This document shows, piece after piece, positions 1 to 5,084 of a DNA stretch of 5,084 nucleotides. Below the pieces are notes generated by a model, which worked only from the letters and a program-made list of their open reading frames with translations, was not told the origin of the DNA and searched no databases. The stretch is from Desulfobacteraceae bacterium (GTDB lineage Bacteria > Desulfobacterota > Desulfobacteria > Desulfobacterales > Desulfobacteraceae). A program made the position numbers and the translations under genes. Position 1 is the stretch's first letter. Every line of letters starts with the position of its first letter. The DNA lies in the NCBI GenBank assembly GCA_024225895.1, contig JAAEMC010001096.1, forward strand, positions 1-5,084, given 5' to 3'.

Positions 1-20
1 AAAAAAGGATAAAAGAATAA

Positions 21-26
21 AGGGAG
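21..26 (+). promoter_or_regulatory. Ribosome binding site of the HisD-family gene
   Basis: AGGGAG sits six bases upstream of the ATG at 33 and fixes that start. The 32 bases before the gene are A-rich. They are too few to show a promoter or the end of an upstream gene. Confidence 0.7.
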
Positions 27-32
27 TGATCA

Positions 33-1343
33 ATGGAATATATCAAAAAGGCATCAAAAACAGCGGAATCAAATTCCGCCAAGATACGCGGCACTGTTAA
101 AGAGATACTCTCAGACATTGAAAAAAATGGAGAACAGGCAGTCGTTGCGCTGGCTAAAAAATTTGATGACTGGGAAGGTGATTTCGTTTTGACGCCTGAA
201 AAAAAGAAAAGACTCATTGACTCCGTACCTGACGATGTCAAACAGGATATTTGCTTTGCCCACAAACAGATATATGGATTTGCAAAATCCCAGAGAGACA
301 GTATTCAGGAATTTGAAAAAGAATCTATTCCCGGTGTTCGACTTGGACAGAAAATAATCCCCATGGAAGTGGCGGGCTGTTATGTGCCTGGCGGACGTTT
401 TGCCCACGCTTGTTCCGCACTCATGAGTGTCGCAACTGCAAAGGCGGCAGGTGTTGAAACTGTAATTGCCTGCTCTCCTCCAAGGGGGGACAGTATTGAT
501 CCGGCTCTTGCATTTGCCCTTGATATTGCCGGTGCAAATATCATTATTGAAATGGGGGGAGTACAGGCAATTGCCACAATGGCATTCGGATTGTTCACGG
601 GCAAACCTGCCAATATTCTTGCCGGCCCCGGCAATGCGTATGTTGCAGAGGCAAAAAGCATTCTGTCCTCAGCAGGCAAGTGTACAATAGATGTATTTGC
701 AGGGCCCACGGAATCTGCTGTCATTGCAGACAAAACAGCGGATTATATGACGGTTGCAATTGATCTTGTTTCCCAGGCTGAACATGGCTATGATTCACCT
801 GTCTGGCTTTTCACCGATTCAAGGGAATTGGGTGAAAAAGTGTTGGAGGTCATGCCTAAAATCATTAATGATATGCCGAATCCTGAAGTGCCTGAATCTT
901 CCTGGCGTGACTATGGCGAAATTATCCTGTGTAAAGACAAAGAAGAGTTATGCAAAGTCAATGATGCTTATGCAGCAGAGCATGTTCAGGTAATTGCACA
1001 GGATCTTGACTTTTGGGCAGACAATCTTAAATCATACGGCTCCCTGTTTTTAGGGGAGGGCAGTACCGTTCCCCACGGAGACAAATGTTCCGGAACCAAT
1101 CATATTCTTCCCACAAAAAAAGCCGGGCATTATTCAGGAGGCCTCAATGTTTTTAAATTTATTAAAATTTACACCTACCAGGAAATAAGCAAAGAGGCCA
1201 ACAAGGTAATCAGTACCGCGGCATCCAGGTTATCTCGGGTGGAAGGAATGGAAGGGCATGCACGGGCGTGCGATTGGAGATTAAGAAAATATTTTCCCGG
1301 GCAGAAGTGGGATTTTAATGTGTATAAGCAGGCATCATATTGA
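33..1343 (+). CDS. Histidinol-dehydrogenase-family, zinc- and NAD-dependent alcohol-to-acid dehydrogenase, HpsN-like
   Basis: This is a 436-residue cytoplasmic protein, the usual length for the HisD family, with no signal peptide. Family members oxidise a primary alcohol to a carboxylate in two NAD+-dependent steps. All catalytic positions can be aligned with E. coli HisD: zinc ligands Q248, H251, D350 and H409 (motifs QAEHG, HGDKCSGTNH, EGMEGHA), the acid/base pair E316-H317 in YAAEHV, and H357 in GTNHILPT. The spacing agrees with E. coli Q259/H262/E326/H327/D360/H367/H419 to within one residue. The NAD-site motif GPGNAYVAEAK lies at 198-208. Instead of the biosynthetic-HisD sequence after VPGG (TAAYPS-like), it has VPGGRFAHACSALMS at 118-132. 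As I remember it, that matches sulfopropanediol 3-dehydrogenase (HpsN), which makes sulfolactate from DHPS. No other histidine-biosynthesis gene is nearby. The start is supported by AGGGAG at 21-26, six bases before ATG. Family is certain; the sulfonate or amino-sulfonate substrate is inferred from neighbours and that loop. Confidence 0.85.
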   Translation: MEYIKKASKTAESNSAKIRGTVKEILSDIEKNGEQAVVALAKKFDDWEGDFVLTPEKKKRLIDSVPDDVKQDICFAHKQIYGFAKSQRDSIQEFEKESIPGVRLGQKIIPMEVAGCYVPGGRFAHACSALMSVATAKAAGVETVIACSPPRGDSIDPALAFALDIAGANIIIEMGGVQAIATMAFGLFTGKPANILAGPGNAYVAEAKSILSSAGKCTIDVFAGPTESAVIADKTADYMTVAIDLVSQAEHGYDSPVWLFTDSRELGEKVLEVMPKIINDMPNPEVPESSWRDYGEIILCKDKEELCKVNDAYAAEHVQVIAQDLDFWADNLKSYGSLFLGEGSTVPHGDKCSGTNHILPTKKAGHYSGGLNVFKFIKIYTYQEISKEANKVISTAASRLSRVEGMEGHARACDWRLRKYFPGQKWDFNVYKQASY

Positions 1344-1383
1344 TAGCGGTGCTCATGAAATGGATGACTATTTACAGATTACA

Positions 1384-1418
1384 GGTTCTTTTGCTACAGA
1401 AAACTGCAATAGAGAACC
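1384..1418 (+). other. Possible RNA hairpin in the leader of the aminotransferase gene
   Basis: GGTTCT at 1384-1389 is the exact complement of AGAACC at 1413-1418. An inner pairing TTGC (1391-1394) with GCAA (1406-1409) extends it across a small asymmetric internal loop, leaving an 11-base apical loop. The structure ends two bases before the AGGAG ribosome site at 1421-1425. No T-tract follows, so it is not a terminator. It could affect translation or mRNA processing between the first two genes, or be chance. Confidence 0.3.
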
Positions 1419-1420
1419 AC

Positions 1421-1425
1421 AGGAG
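1421..1425 (+). promoter_or_regulatory. Ribosome binding site of the aminotransferase gene
   Basis: AGGAG lies eight bases before the ATG at 1434 and supports that start. It follows immediately after the possible hairpin at 1384-1418. Confidence 0.7.
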
Positions 1426-1433
1426 CTGCAACC

Positions 1434-2633
1434 ATGACCAAGAAAAAATTCACAAAAGATTTCACTTTACAGGAACCCATAAACGATGAAGCGATTGAAA
1501 AAGCCCTTAGTATTTTAAAATCAGGAAAAATTCACCGGTACAATGTCGATCCAGGACAAAAAGGTGAGGCTGCGCTGCTTGAAGAGGAGTTTGCCAAATA
1601 CATGGGCAAAAAGTATTGTCTGGCATGCGCATCCTGCGGCAGTGCAATGTACCTGGCCCTGAAAAGTGCCGGTGTCAAATCCGGGGACAGGGTTTTGTGC
1701 AATGCTTATACATTGGCACCTGTTCCAGGAGCCATTGAAAATACAGGTGCAGCTATTGAACTTGTTGATATCATAGATGATTACACCATTGACCTTGATG
1801 ATCTTGCCAAGAAAGCTGCGGCATCCGATACAAAATGGTTCATGCTGTCCCATATGCGGGGGCATATCACAAATATGGACAGGGTTATGGAGATTTGCTC
1901 CACCCATGGACTTGTACTGATCGAAGATTGTGCCCATACAATGGGTGCAACATGGGACAAGAAAAAATCAGGCGGTTTTGGAACTGCTGCCTGCTTCAGC
2001 ACCCAGACGTATAAGCATATGAATTCAGGAGAAGGCGGCCTGCTGGTGACCGATGATGCAGACCTTATTGCACGCGCGATTATTTTTTCAGGGTCATATA
2101 TGCTCTATGAACGCCATACATCAAGACCTGGTATGGCAGTATTTGAAGATCTTAAAACAAGGGTTCCCAATTATTCATGCCGGATGGATAATCTCAGGGC
2201 AGCCATCCTTAGGCCCCAGTTAGCAATACTGGATGCCCAGTGCAAGCGGTGGAATAAGCGGTATCGAGTTTTGGAACAGGGATTAAAAAAAATTGAGGGA
2301 ATCACATGCCCCAAAAGAGATCCCAGGGAAAATTATGTTGGAAGTTCCATCCAGTTTTCCCTTTTGGATCAGAATGAAGAAACTATCCGGAATTTTTTAA
2401 CTACCTGCATGGATCAGGGGGTTGAACTTAAATGGTTTGGCAATAAAGAACCCGTGGGATTTACCAGTGCCTACTCAAGCTGGAAGTATTTTGGCAACCT
2501 GCCGGATCTTGTCAATACAAAGCGCATTCTTGCCACTATGTGCGATATGCGCATCCCACTTACTTTCACCGAATCAGATTGCAACCTTATCCTGGAAATT
2601 CTTAAAGATGTGGCAAAAGCAACACTTGAATAA
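1434..2633 (+). CDS. DegT/DnrJ/EryC1/StrS-family PLP-dependent aminotransferase
   Basis: This 399-residue cytoplasmic protein has the normal length and motif order of fold-type-I DegT-family aminotransferases. Visible landmarks are the cofactor-phosphate region CASCGSAMYLAL (65-76) and GHITNMDRVMEIC (143-155). IEDCAHTMGA (163-172) follows, with D165 expected to contact the pyridine nitrogen. The lysine motif STQTYKHMNSGEGG (189-202) has K194 as the expected Schiff-base lysine, and RMDNLRAAILRPQL (250-263) is the family's substrate/dimer segment. Most characterised members transaminate keto or aldehyde groups on sugars and cyclitols, using glutamate or glutamine as donor. No other sugar, cell-surface or antibiotic biosynthesis gene is present, so a role in nucleotide-sugar synthesis is not supported here. 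Next to HpsN-like and CuyA-like genes, it may aminate a C3 sulfonate: sulfopyruvate to cysteate, or a hydroxyketone sulfonate to cysteinolate. The reverse direction is equally possible. Family assignment is firm; substrate is unknown. Confidence 0.85.
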   Translation: MTKKKFTKDFTLQEPINDEAIEKALSILKSGKIHRYNVDPGQKGEAALLEEEFAKYMGKKYCLACASCGSAMYLALKSAGVKSGDRVLCNAYTLAPVPGAIENTGAAIELVDIIDDYTIDLDDLAKKAAASDTKWFMLSHMRGHITNMDRVMEICSTHGLVLIEDCAHTMGATWDKKKSGGFGTAACFSTQTYKHMNSGEGGLLVTDDADLIARAIIFSGSYMLYERHTSRPGMAVFEDLKTRVPNYSCRMDNLRAAILRPQLAILDAQCKRWNKRYRVLEQGLKKIEGITCPKRDPRENYVGSSIQFSLLDQNEETIRNFLTTCMDQGVELKWFGNKEPVGFTSAYSSWKYFGNLPDLVNTKRILATMCDMRIPLTFTESDCNLILEILKDVAKATLE

Positions 2634-2667
2634 AGGAAGAGACTATCATATCCAAAAAACAATTAAA

Positions 2668-2672
2668 AAGGA
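2668..2672 (+). promoter_or_regulatory. Ribosome binding site of the CuyA/DcyD-like gene
   Basis: AAGGA is six bases upstream of the ATG at 2679. An upstream AAGGA (2633-2637) follows the previous stop codon, but no in-frame start codon accompanies it. Confidence 0.65.
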
Positions 2673-2678
2673 CTATCC

Positions 2679-3683
2679 ATGAATTTTACAAAATTTCCCA
2701 GAAGAAAGTATCTTCAGGGTTCAACCCCCATTGAATTTATGCCCAGTTTAACAAAGGCCCTTGGCAATAATGTGAACTTGTATATCAAACGGGATGATCT
2801 TCTGCCCGGAGCTGCCGGCGGCAATAAAACCAGAAAACTTGAATTCTGTATTGCCGACGCCATTGAAAAGGGTGCGGACTCTATCATTACCTGTGGAGCG
2901 GTTCAATCAAACCACGCGAGACTGACTGCTTCCTGGTCTGCCAAAGAAGGGCTGGACTGCCACCTCATCCTTGAGGAACGGGTGGAAGGGTCTTACAAAG
3001 AAGAGGCCAGCGGCAATAATTTTCTTTTTGAACTTCTGGATGTAAAAACGATTGGTGTTGTCCGGGGCGGATCAGACATGATGGCTGAAATGGAAAAAAA
3101 GAGCGTCGAGCTGGCAGCCAACGGCAAAACACCCTATATTATTCCCGGCGGGGCTTCCAATTCAATCGGAGCCATGGGCTATGCAGCTTGCGCTGAAGAA
3201 ACCATGGTTCAACTAAATGAGATGTATCTTGATATTGATCACATCATTGTTCCTTCCGGTTCTGCCGGAACCCATGCCGGAATGGTTGTGGGTATGACCG
3301 GTGTGAACGGCAATATACCCATCAGCGGCGTCAATGTTTCCAGGCCCAAAGATGTCCAGGAGGAAATTGTTTACAATCTGGGTATTGAAACTGCTGAGAA
3401 ACTGGGAGTTAAAGGTGGGATTGCCCGTGAAGGCATTGTCTGTTTCGATCAGTATGTGGGTCCGGGCTACTCTCTGCCAACCGATTCCATGACTGAAGCA
3501 GTAAAACTTTTTGCTAAAAATGAAGCCATACTCCTGGACCCTGTATATTCAGGAAAAGCTGCTGCAGGGCTAATTGATCTGGTTCAAAAGGGGCATTTTT
3601 CCAAGGGATCAAATGTACTTTTCCTCCACACAGGAGGATCTCCTGCCCTGTATGCCTATATGGATACATTCAGACAGGCTTAA
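2679..3683 (+). CDS. cuyA: PLP-dependent desulfhydrase/deaminase family enzyme, probable L-cysteate sulfo-lyase (CuyA-like)
   Basis: This is a 334-residue fold-type-II PLP enzyme of the D-cysteine desulfhydrase/ACC deaminase family. Visible residues are Schiff-base K50 in GGNKTRKLEF, the QSNHAR loop (76-81), the glycine-rich phosphate-binding loop SGSAGTHAG (193-201), and tyrosines Y264 (GPGYSLPT) and Y290 (LDPVYSGKAAAGLID). HTGGSPALYAY closes the protein. Two known activities are plausible: D-cysteine to pyruvate, sulfide and ammonium (DcyD), or L-cysteate to pyruvate, sulfite and ammonium (CuyA). Compared with remembered sequences, GGNKTRKLEF (DcyD has GGNKLRKLEF), GLDCHLILEER, RGGSDMMAEME, VYNLGIETAEKLG and GLIDLVQKGHF follow CuyA more closely. 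One difference is QSNHARLTAS where CuyA has QSNHARQTAA. The HpsN-like neighbour favours CuyA, and the racemase neighbour fits either. It should act in the cytoplasm; no signal peptide is seen. Family is certain; the CuyA call is moderate because CuyA itself has been reported to be related to D-cysteine desulfhydrases. Confidence 0.65.
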   Translation: MNFTKFPRRKYLQGSTPIEFMPSLTKALGNNVNLYIKRDDLLPGAAGGNKTRKLEFCIADAIEKGADSIITCGAVQSNHARLTASWSAKEGLDCHLILEERVEGSYKEEASGNNFLFELLDVKTIGVVRGGSDMMAEMEKKSVELAANGKTPYIIPGGASNSIGAMGYAACAEETMVQLNEMYLDIDHIIVPSGSAGTHAGMVVGMTGVNGNIPISGVNVSRPKDVQEEIVYNLGIETAEKLGVKGGIAREGIVCFDQYVGPGYSLPTDSMTEAVKLFAKNEAILLDPVYSGKAAAGLIDLVQKGHFSKGSNVLFLHTGGSPALYAYMDTFRQA

Positions 3684-3700
3684 GCAATAACCAACCCCAT

Positions 3701-3727
3701 GGGAGGCTTTTATTTCAAAAGCTTCCC
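3701..3727 (+). other. Intercistronic 11-bp RNA hairpin between the CuyA-like and racemase genes
   Basis: Bases 3701-3711 (GGGAGGCTTTT) can pair with 3717-3727 (AAAAGCTTCCC) along all 11 positions with one G-U wobble, leaving a five-base loop ATTTC. The GC pairs are at the base and the A-U pairs next to the loop, and no T-run follows, so it does not look like an intrinsic terminator. A role in differential mRNA stability or processing is possible. It lies wholly between the TAA at 3681-3683 and the chosen racemase start. Confidence 0.5.
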
Positions 3728-3739
3728 TCGGGTTAAACC

Positions 3740-3746
3740 AGGGGAG
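3740..3746 (+). promoter_or_regulatory. Ribosome binding site deciding the racemase start
   Basis: AGGGGAG ends nine bases before ATG 3756. The alternative in-frame ATG at 3699 has no such site, adds 19 residues without family resemblance, and would place the intercistronic hairpin inside the coding region. The ATG at 3756 is therefore preferred. Confidence 0.7.
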
Positions 3747-3755
3747 CAACTCAAT

Positions 3756-4457
3756 ATGGTTCAAACACAAGAAAAAACAGTGGGAATTATTGGCGGGATG
3801 GGACCCGAAGCCACGGTTGATCTTATGCGGCGCATTATTGACCTGACTCCGGCCAAAGATGATATTGACCACATCCGCTGCCTGGTGGAAAACAACCCCA
3901 AGATTCCGTCCAGAATTAAAGCCATAATTGAAGGTGATGGCGAAGACCCCGGCCCTTATATGGCAGATATTGGCAAACGCCTGGAAACCTGGGGTGCTGA
4001 CTTTCTTGTGATTGCCTGCAATACTGCCCACTTTTATTATGATATAGTTCAAAATGCCGTTAACATCCCTGTCATTCATCTCATTGATCTTGTGGCAAAC
4101 CATGTGAAAACAAATTTTCCCGGCCATGAGAAAGTAGGGATGCTCGCTTCTCCCGCTGTTGCCATAACCGGCCTTTACTCAAAACGCCTTTCAAATCTTG
4201 GCATCCAGGATGTTTGGCCGGACCCTTTATACCAGGAAAAGCTTTTTTCCATCATCAAACAGGTTAAAAAGGGGAACACGGGTCTGAATGTTATGGATGA
4301 CTATAAAAAAGTGTGTGAAAATCTGATTGCTAAAGGCGCCGGGATTGCCATCGTTGCCTGCACGGAGCTGAGCGCACTTGGAGGTGTGTTGCCCGTCACT
4401 GCAATCGATGCATCTCAGGTTCTGGCCGCGGAAATTGTTAAAGTGGCTAAAAACTGA
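3756..4457 (+). CDS. Aspartate/glutamate racemase family protein
   Basis: From the preferred start the protein has 233 residues, the usual size for this PLP-independent family. VGIIGGMGPEAT (9-20) opens the first domain and NNPKIPSRIKAI (47-58) is a typical family segment. The two catalytic cysteines are C88 in IACNTAH and C202 in ACTELS, one from each half of the pseudo-symmetric fold. Having both suggests true two-base racemisation. The E. coli YgeA type, by contrast, has a threonine in the first position. Family members invert the alpha carbon of aspartate, glutamate or related acidic amino acids in the cytoplasm. It lies 72 bases after the CuyA/DcyD-like gene on the same strand, probably in one transcript. 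Because cysteate is the sulfonate analogue of aspartate, a cysteate racemase feeding an enantiospecific sulfo-lyase is an attractive inference. Ordinary aspartate or glutamate racemisation cannot be excluded. The upstream ATG at 3699 is unlikely because it lacks a ribosome site. Confidence 0.82.
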   Translation: MVQTQEKTVGIIGGMGPEATVDLMRRIIDLTPAKDDIDHIRCLVENNPKIPSRIKAIIEGDGEDPGPYMADIGKRLETWGADFLVIACNTAHFYYDIVQNAVNIPVIHLIDLVANHVKTNFPGHEKVGMLASPAVAITGLYSKRLSNLGIQDVWPDPLYQEKLFSIIKQVKKGNTGLNVMDDYKKVCENLIAKGAGIAIVACTELSALGGVLPVTAIDASQVLAAEIVKVAKN

Positions 4458-4535
4458 GAATTTTAATCAATTATTTCGCTTTTCAATTCTACAATAAAAT
4501 GATTTCAGTGTTGTTCATCCAGTTGTGTAAATTTG

Positions 4536-4557
4536 CCTCGGTAGTGCCATACCGGGG
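4536..4557 (+). terminator. Weak candidate terminator hairpin in the convergent intergenic region
   Basis: CCTCGGTA (4536-4543) pairs with TACCGGGG (4550-4557) over eight positions with one G-U wobble and a six-base loop. A run of six T starts only at 4573, about 15 bases beyond the stem, so it departs from a classical intrinsic terminator. Its position between the ends of two convergent genes is where a terminator is expected. The rest of 4458-4608 is AT-rich, with no gene seen. Confidence 0.3.
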
Positions 4558-4608
4558 GAGGATCACTGTTGCTTTTTTGTCGATCCCAGTTTCTGCGGTG
4601 GGACGTGC

Positions 4609-5084
4609 TCATCTGTTGTTTTTTAAATATCTGTTCATAATCAATTCATAGGTGCCGTCTTTTTTTATCTCGTTAAACACCTCTCGATATTTTTCAACCA
4701 GTATTGGAGATATATTTTTAGAGGCCCCAATATAGATACGATTATTTTTAACCGAGGGACCAAATATCATTCTACTGCCAAAAGGAGTATTTAAAACGGT
4801 AGAGATTGTTACATTCTTGTCTCCAAACCATGCATCACCTCTTTTTGATTCAAGCATAACAGGGATCAGAGAACTATCTGTAACCGTATGGATGTTATTA
4901 AAATTATTTGCCCTTAAAAAAAACTCGGGTGGTGTATCCTGCTGCACCAGGATTTTATTTAATTTTTTTGCCATTAATAACGTTATCGGTTTTCCAGATA
5001 AAGAAGCAAACACGAGATTCGACGGCATCACATCAATAACCCATACATAATCTTTTTCGCGTTTTGGCACTCTGGCAAGCGGAA
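4609..5084 (-). CDS. Family-3 periplasmic solute-binding protein, C-terminal part (gene runs off the window)
   Basis: The reading frame is open from the right edge to the TGA at 4611-4609, giving 157 visible residues. A GTG codon at 5070-5068 could be mistaken for a start, but in-frame codons upstream read PLAR and join smoothly to VPKREKDYVWV. This resembles the internal 'R-x-x-x-R-x-x-x-Y' stretch of extracellular solute-binding proteins family 3, so the true start and signal peptide lie beyond 5084. The end, FNEIKKDGTYELIMNRYL, is typical of the family's C-terminus. A GDAWFGDK segment lies where ligand-contact strands occur in such proteins. Relatives bind amino acids or other small solutes in the periplasm for ABC uptake, or act as stand-alone sensors. 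No permease or ATPase is visible. It is convergent with the enzyme operon, so shared regulation is not implied and the ligand is unknown. Confidence 0.7.
   Translation of the reverse strand, partial: PLARVPKREKDYVWVIDVMPSNLVFASLSGKPITLLMAKKLNKILVQQDTPPEFFLRANNFNNIHTVTDSSLIPVMLESKRGDAWFGDKNVTISTVLNTPFGSRMIFGPSVKNNRIYIGASKNISPILVEKYREVFNEIKKDGTYELIMNRYLKNNR

Noticed and set aside
380..733. Long reading frame antisense to the HisD-family gene
   Set aside because: It lies wholly opposite a well-conserved catalytic-domain coding sequence and has no recognisable family features, so it is a codon-bias shadow.
1355..1489. Short overlapping reading frame beginning at ATG 1355 between the first two genes and running into the aminotransferase gene out of frame
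   Set aside because: There is no Shine-Dalgarno site before its ATG, the product resembles nothing known to me, and most of its length is either the intergenic hairpin or the out-of-frame start of the real gene.
2641..2677. GACTATC repeated at 2641-2647 and 2671-2677, exactly 30 bases apart, before the CuyA-like gene
   Set aside because: Seven bases in AT-rich sequence recur easily by chance. It may be a remnant of a duplicated ribosome-site region but cannot be called an operator.
3699..3755. N-terminal extension of the racemase from ATG 3699
   Set aside because: It has no ribosome site, spans the intercistronic hairpin, and its 19 residues do not resemble the family, which begins just before VGIIGGMGP.
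4457..4490. Inverted repeat AGAATT/AATTCT just after the racemase stop
   Set aside because: It is six A/T-rich pairs around a 22-base loop, too weak to be a credible terminator.
5068..5070. GTG as start codon of the minus-strand gene
   Set aside because: The frame stays open to the window edge and the codons upstream continue a family-like segment, so the gene is truncated by the window rather than starting here.

Overview
The window holds four complete genes in a row on the + strand (33-4457), followed by a 3'-terminal fragment of a convergent gene on the - strand (4609-5084). Base composition is slightly AT-rich by eye, and every + strand gene has a clear Shine-Dalgarno site, so this is bacterial DNA. 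Gene content and style resemble marine or sediment Desulfobacterota (Desulfobacteraceae-like). That placement is an impression: there is no rRNA or marker gene to confirm it.

Layout: 33-1343 is a histidinol-dehydrogenase-family enzyme whose substrate region looks like the sulfopropanediol dehydrogenase (HpsN) branch rather than biosynthetic HisD. 1434-2633 is a DegT/DnrJ/EryC1/StrS-family PLP aminotransferase. 2679-3683 is a PLP enzyme of the D-cysteine desulfhydrase/ACC deaminase family that, against remembered sequences, looks closer to L-cysteate sulfo-lyase (CuyA) than to DcyD. 3756-4457 is an aspartate/glutamate-racemase-family protein with both catalytic cysteines. The gaps are 90, 45 and 72 bases, with no convincing terminator between genes, so one transcript is plausible. 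The gaps before the aminotransferase and racemase genes each hold a possible RNA hairpin. The convergent fragment is the C-terminal part of a family-3 periplasmic solute-binding protein.

How they may work together (inference): a HisD-type enzyme oxidises an alcohol, or an amino alcohol, to an acid. A CuyA-like enzyme splits cysteate into pyruvate, ammonium and sulfite. A transaminase and an aspartate-type racemase supply amination and stereochemical correction, and cysteate is the sulfonate analogue of aspartate. Together this suggests catabolism of a C3 sulfonate, either 2,3-dihydroxypropane-1-sulfonate (DHPS) or its amino analogue cysteinolic acid (2-amino-3-hydroxypropanesulfonate), converging on cysteate. 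In a sulfite-respiring host the released sulfite would serve as electron acceptor. No transporter, sulfolactate dehydrogenase or sulfite exporter is visible, so the flanks are decisive. The main competing reading is D-amino-acid metabolism, with D-cysteine desulfhydrase and an amino-acid racemase.
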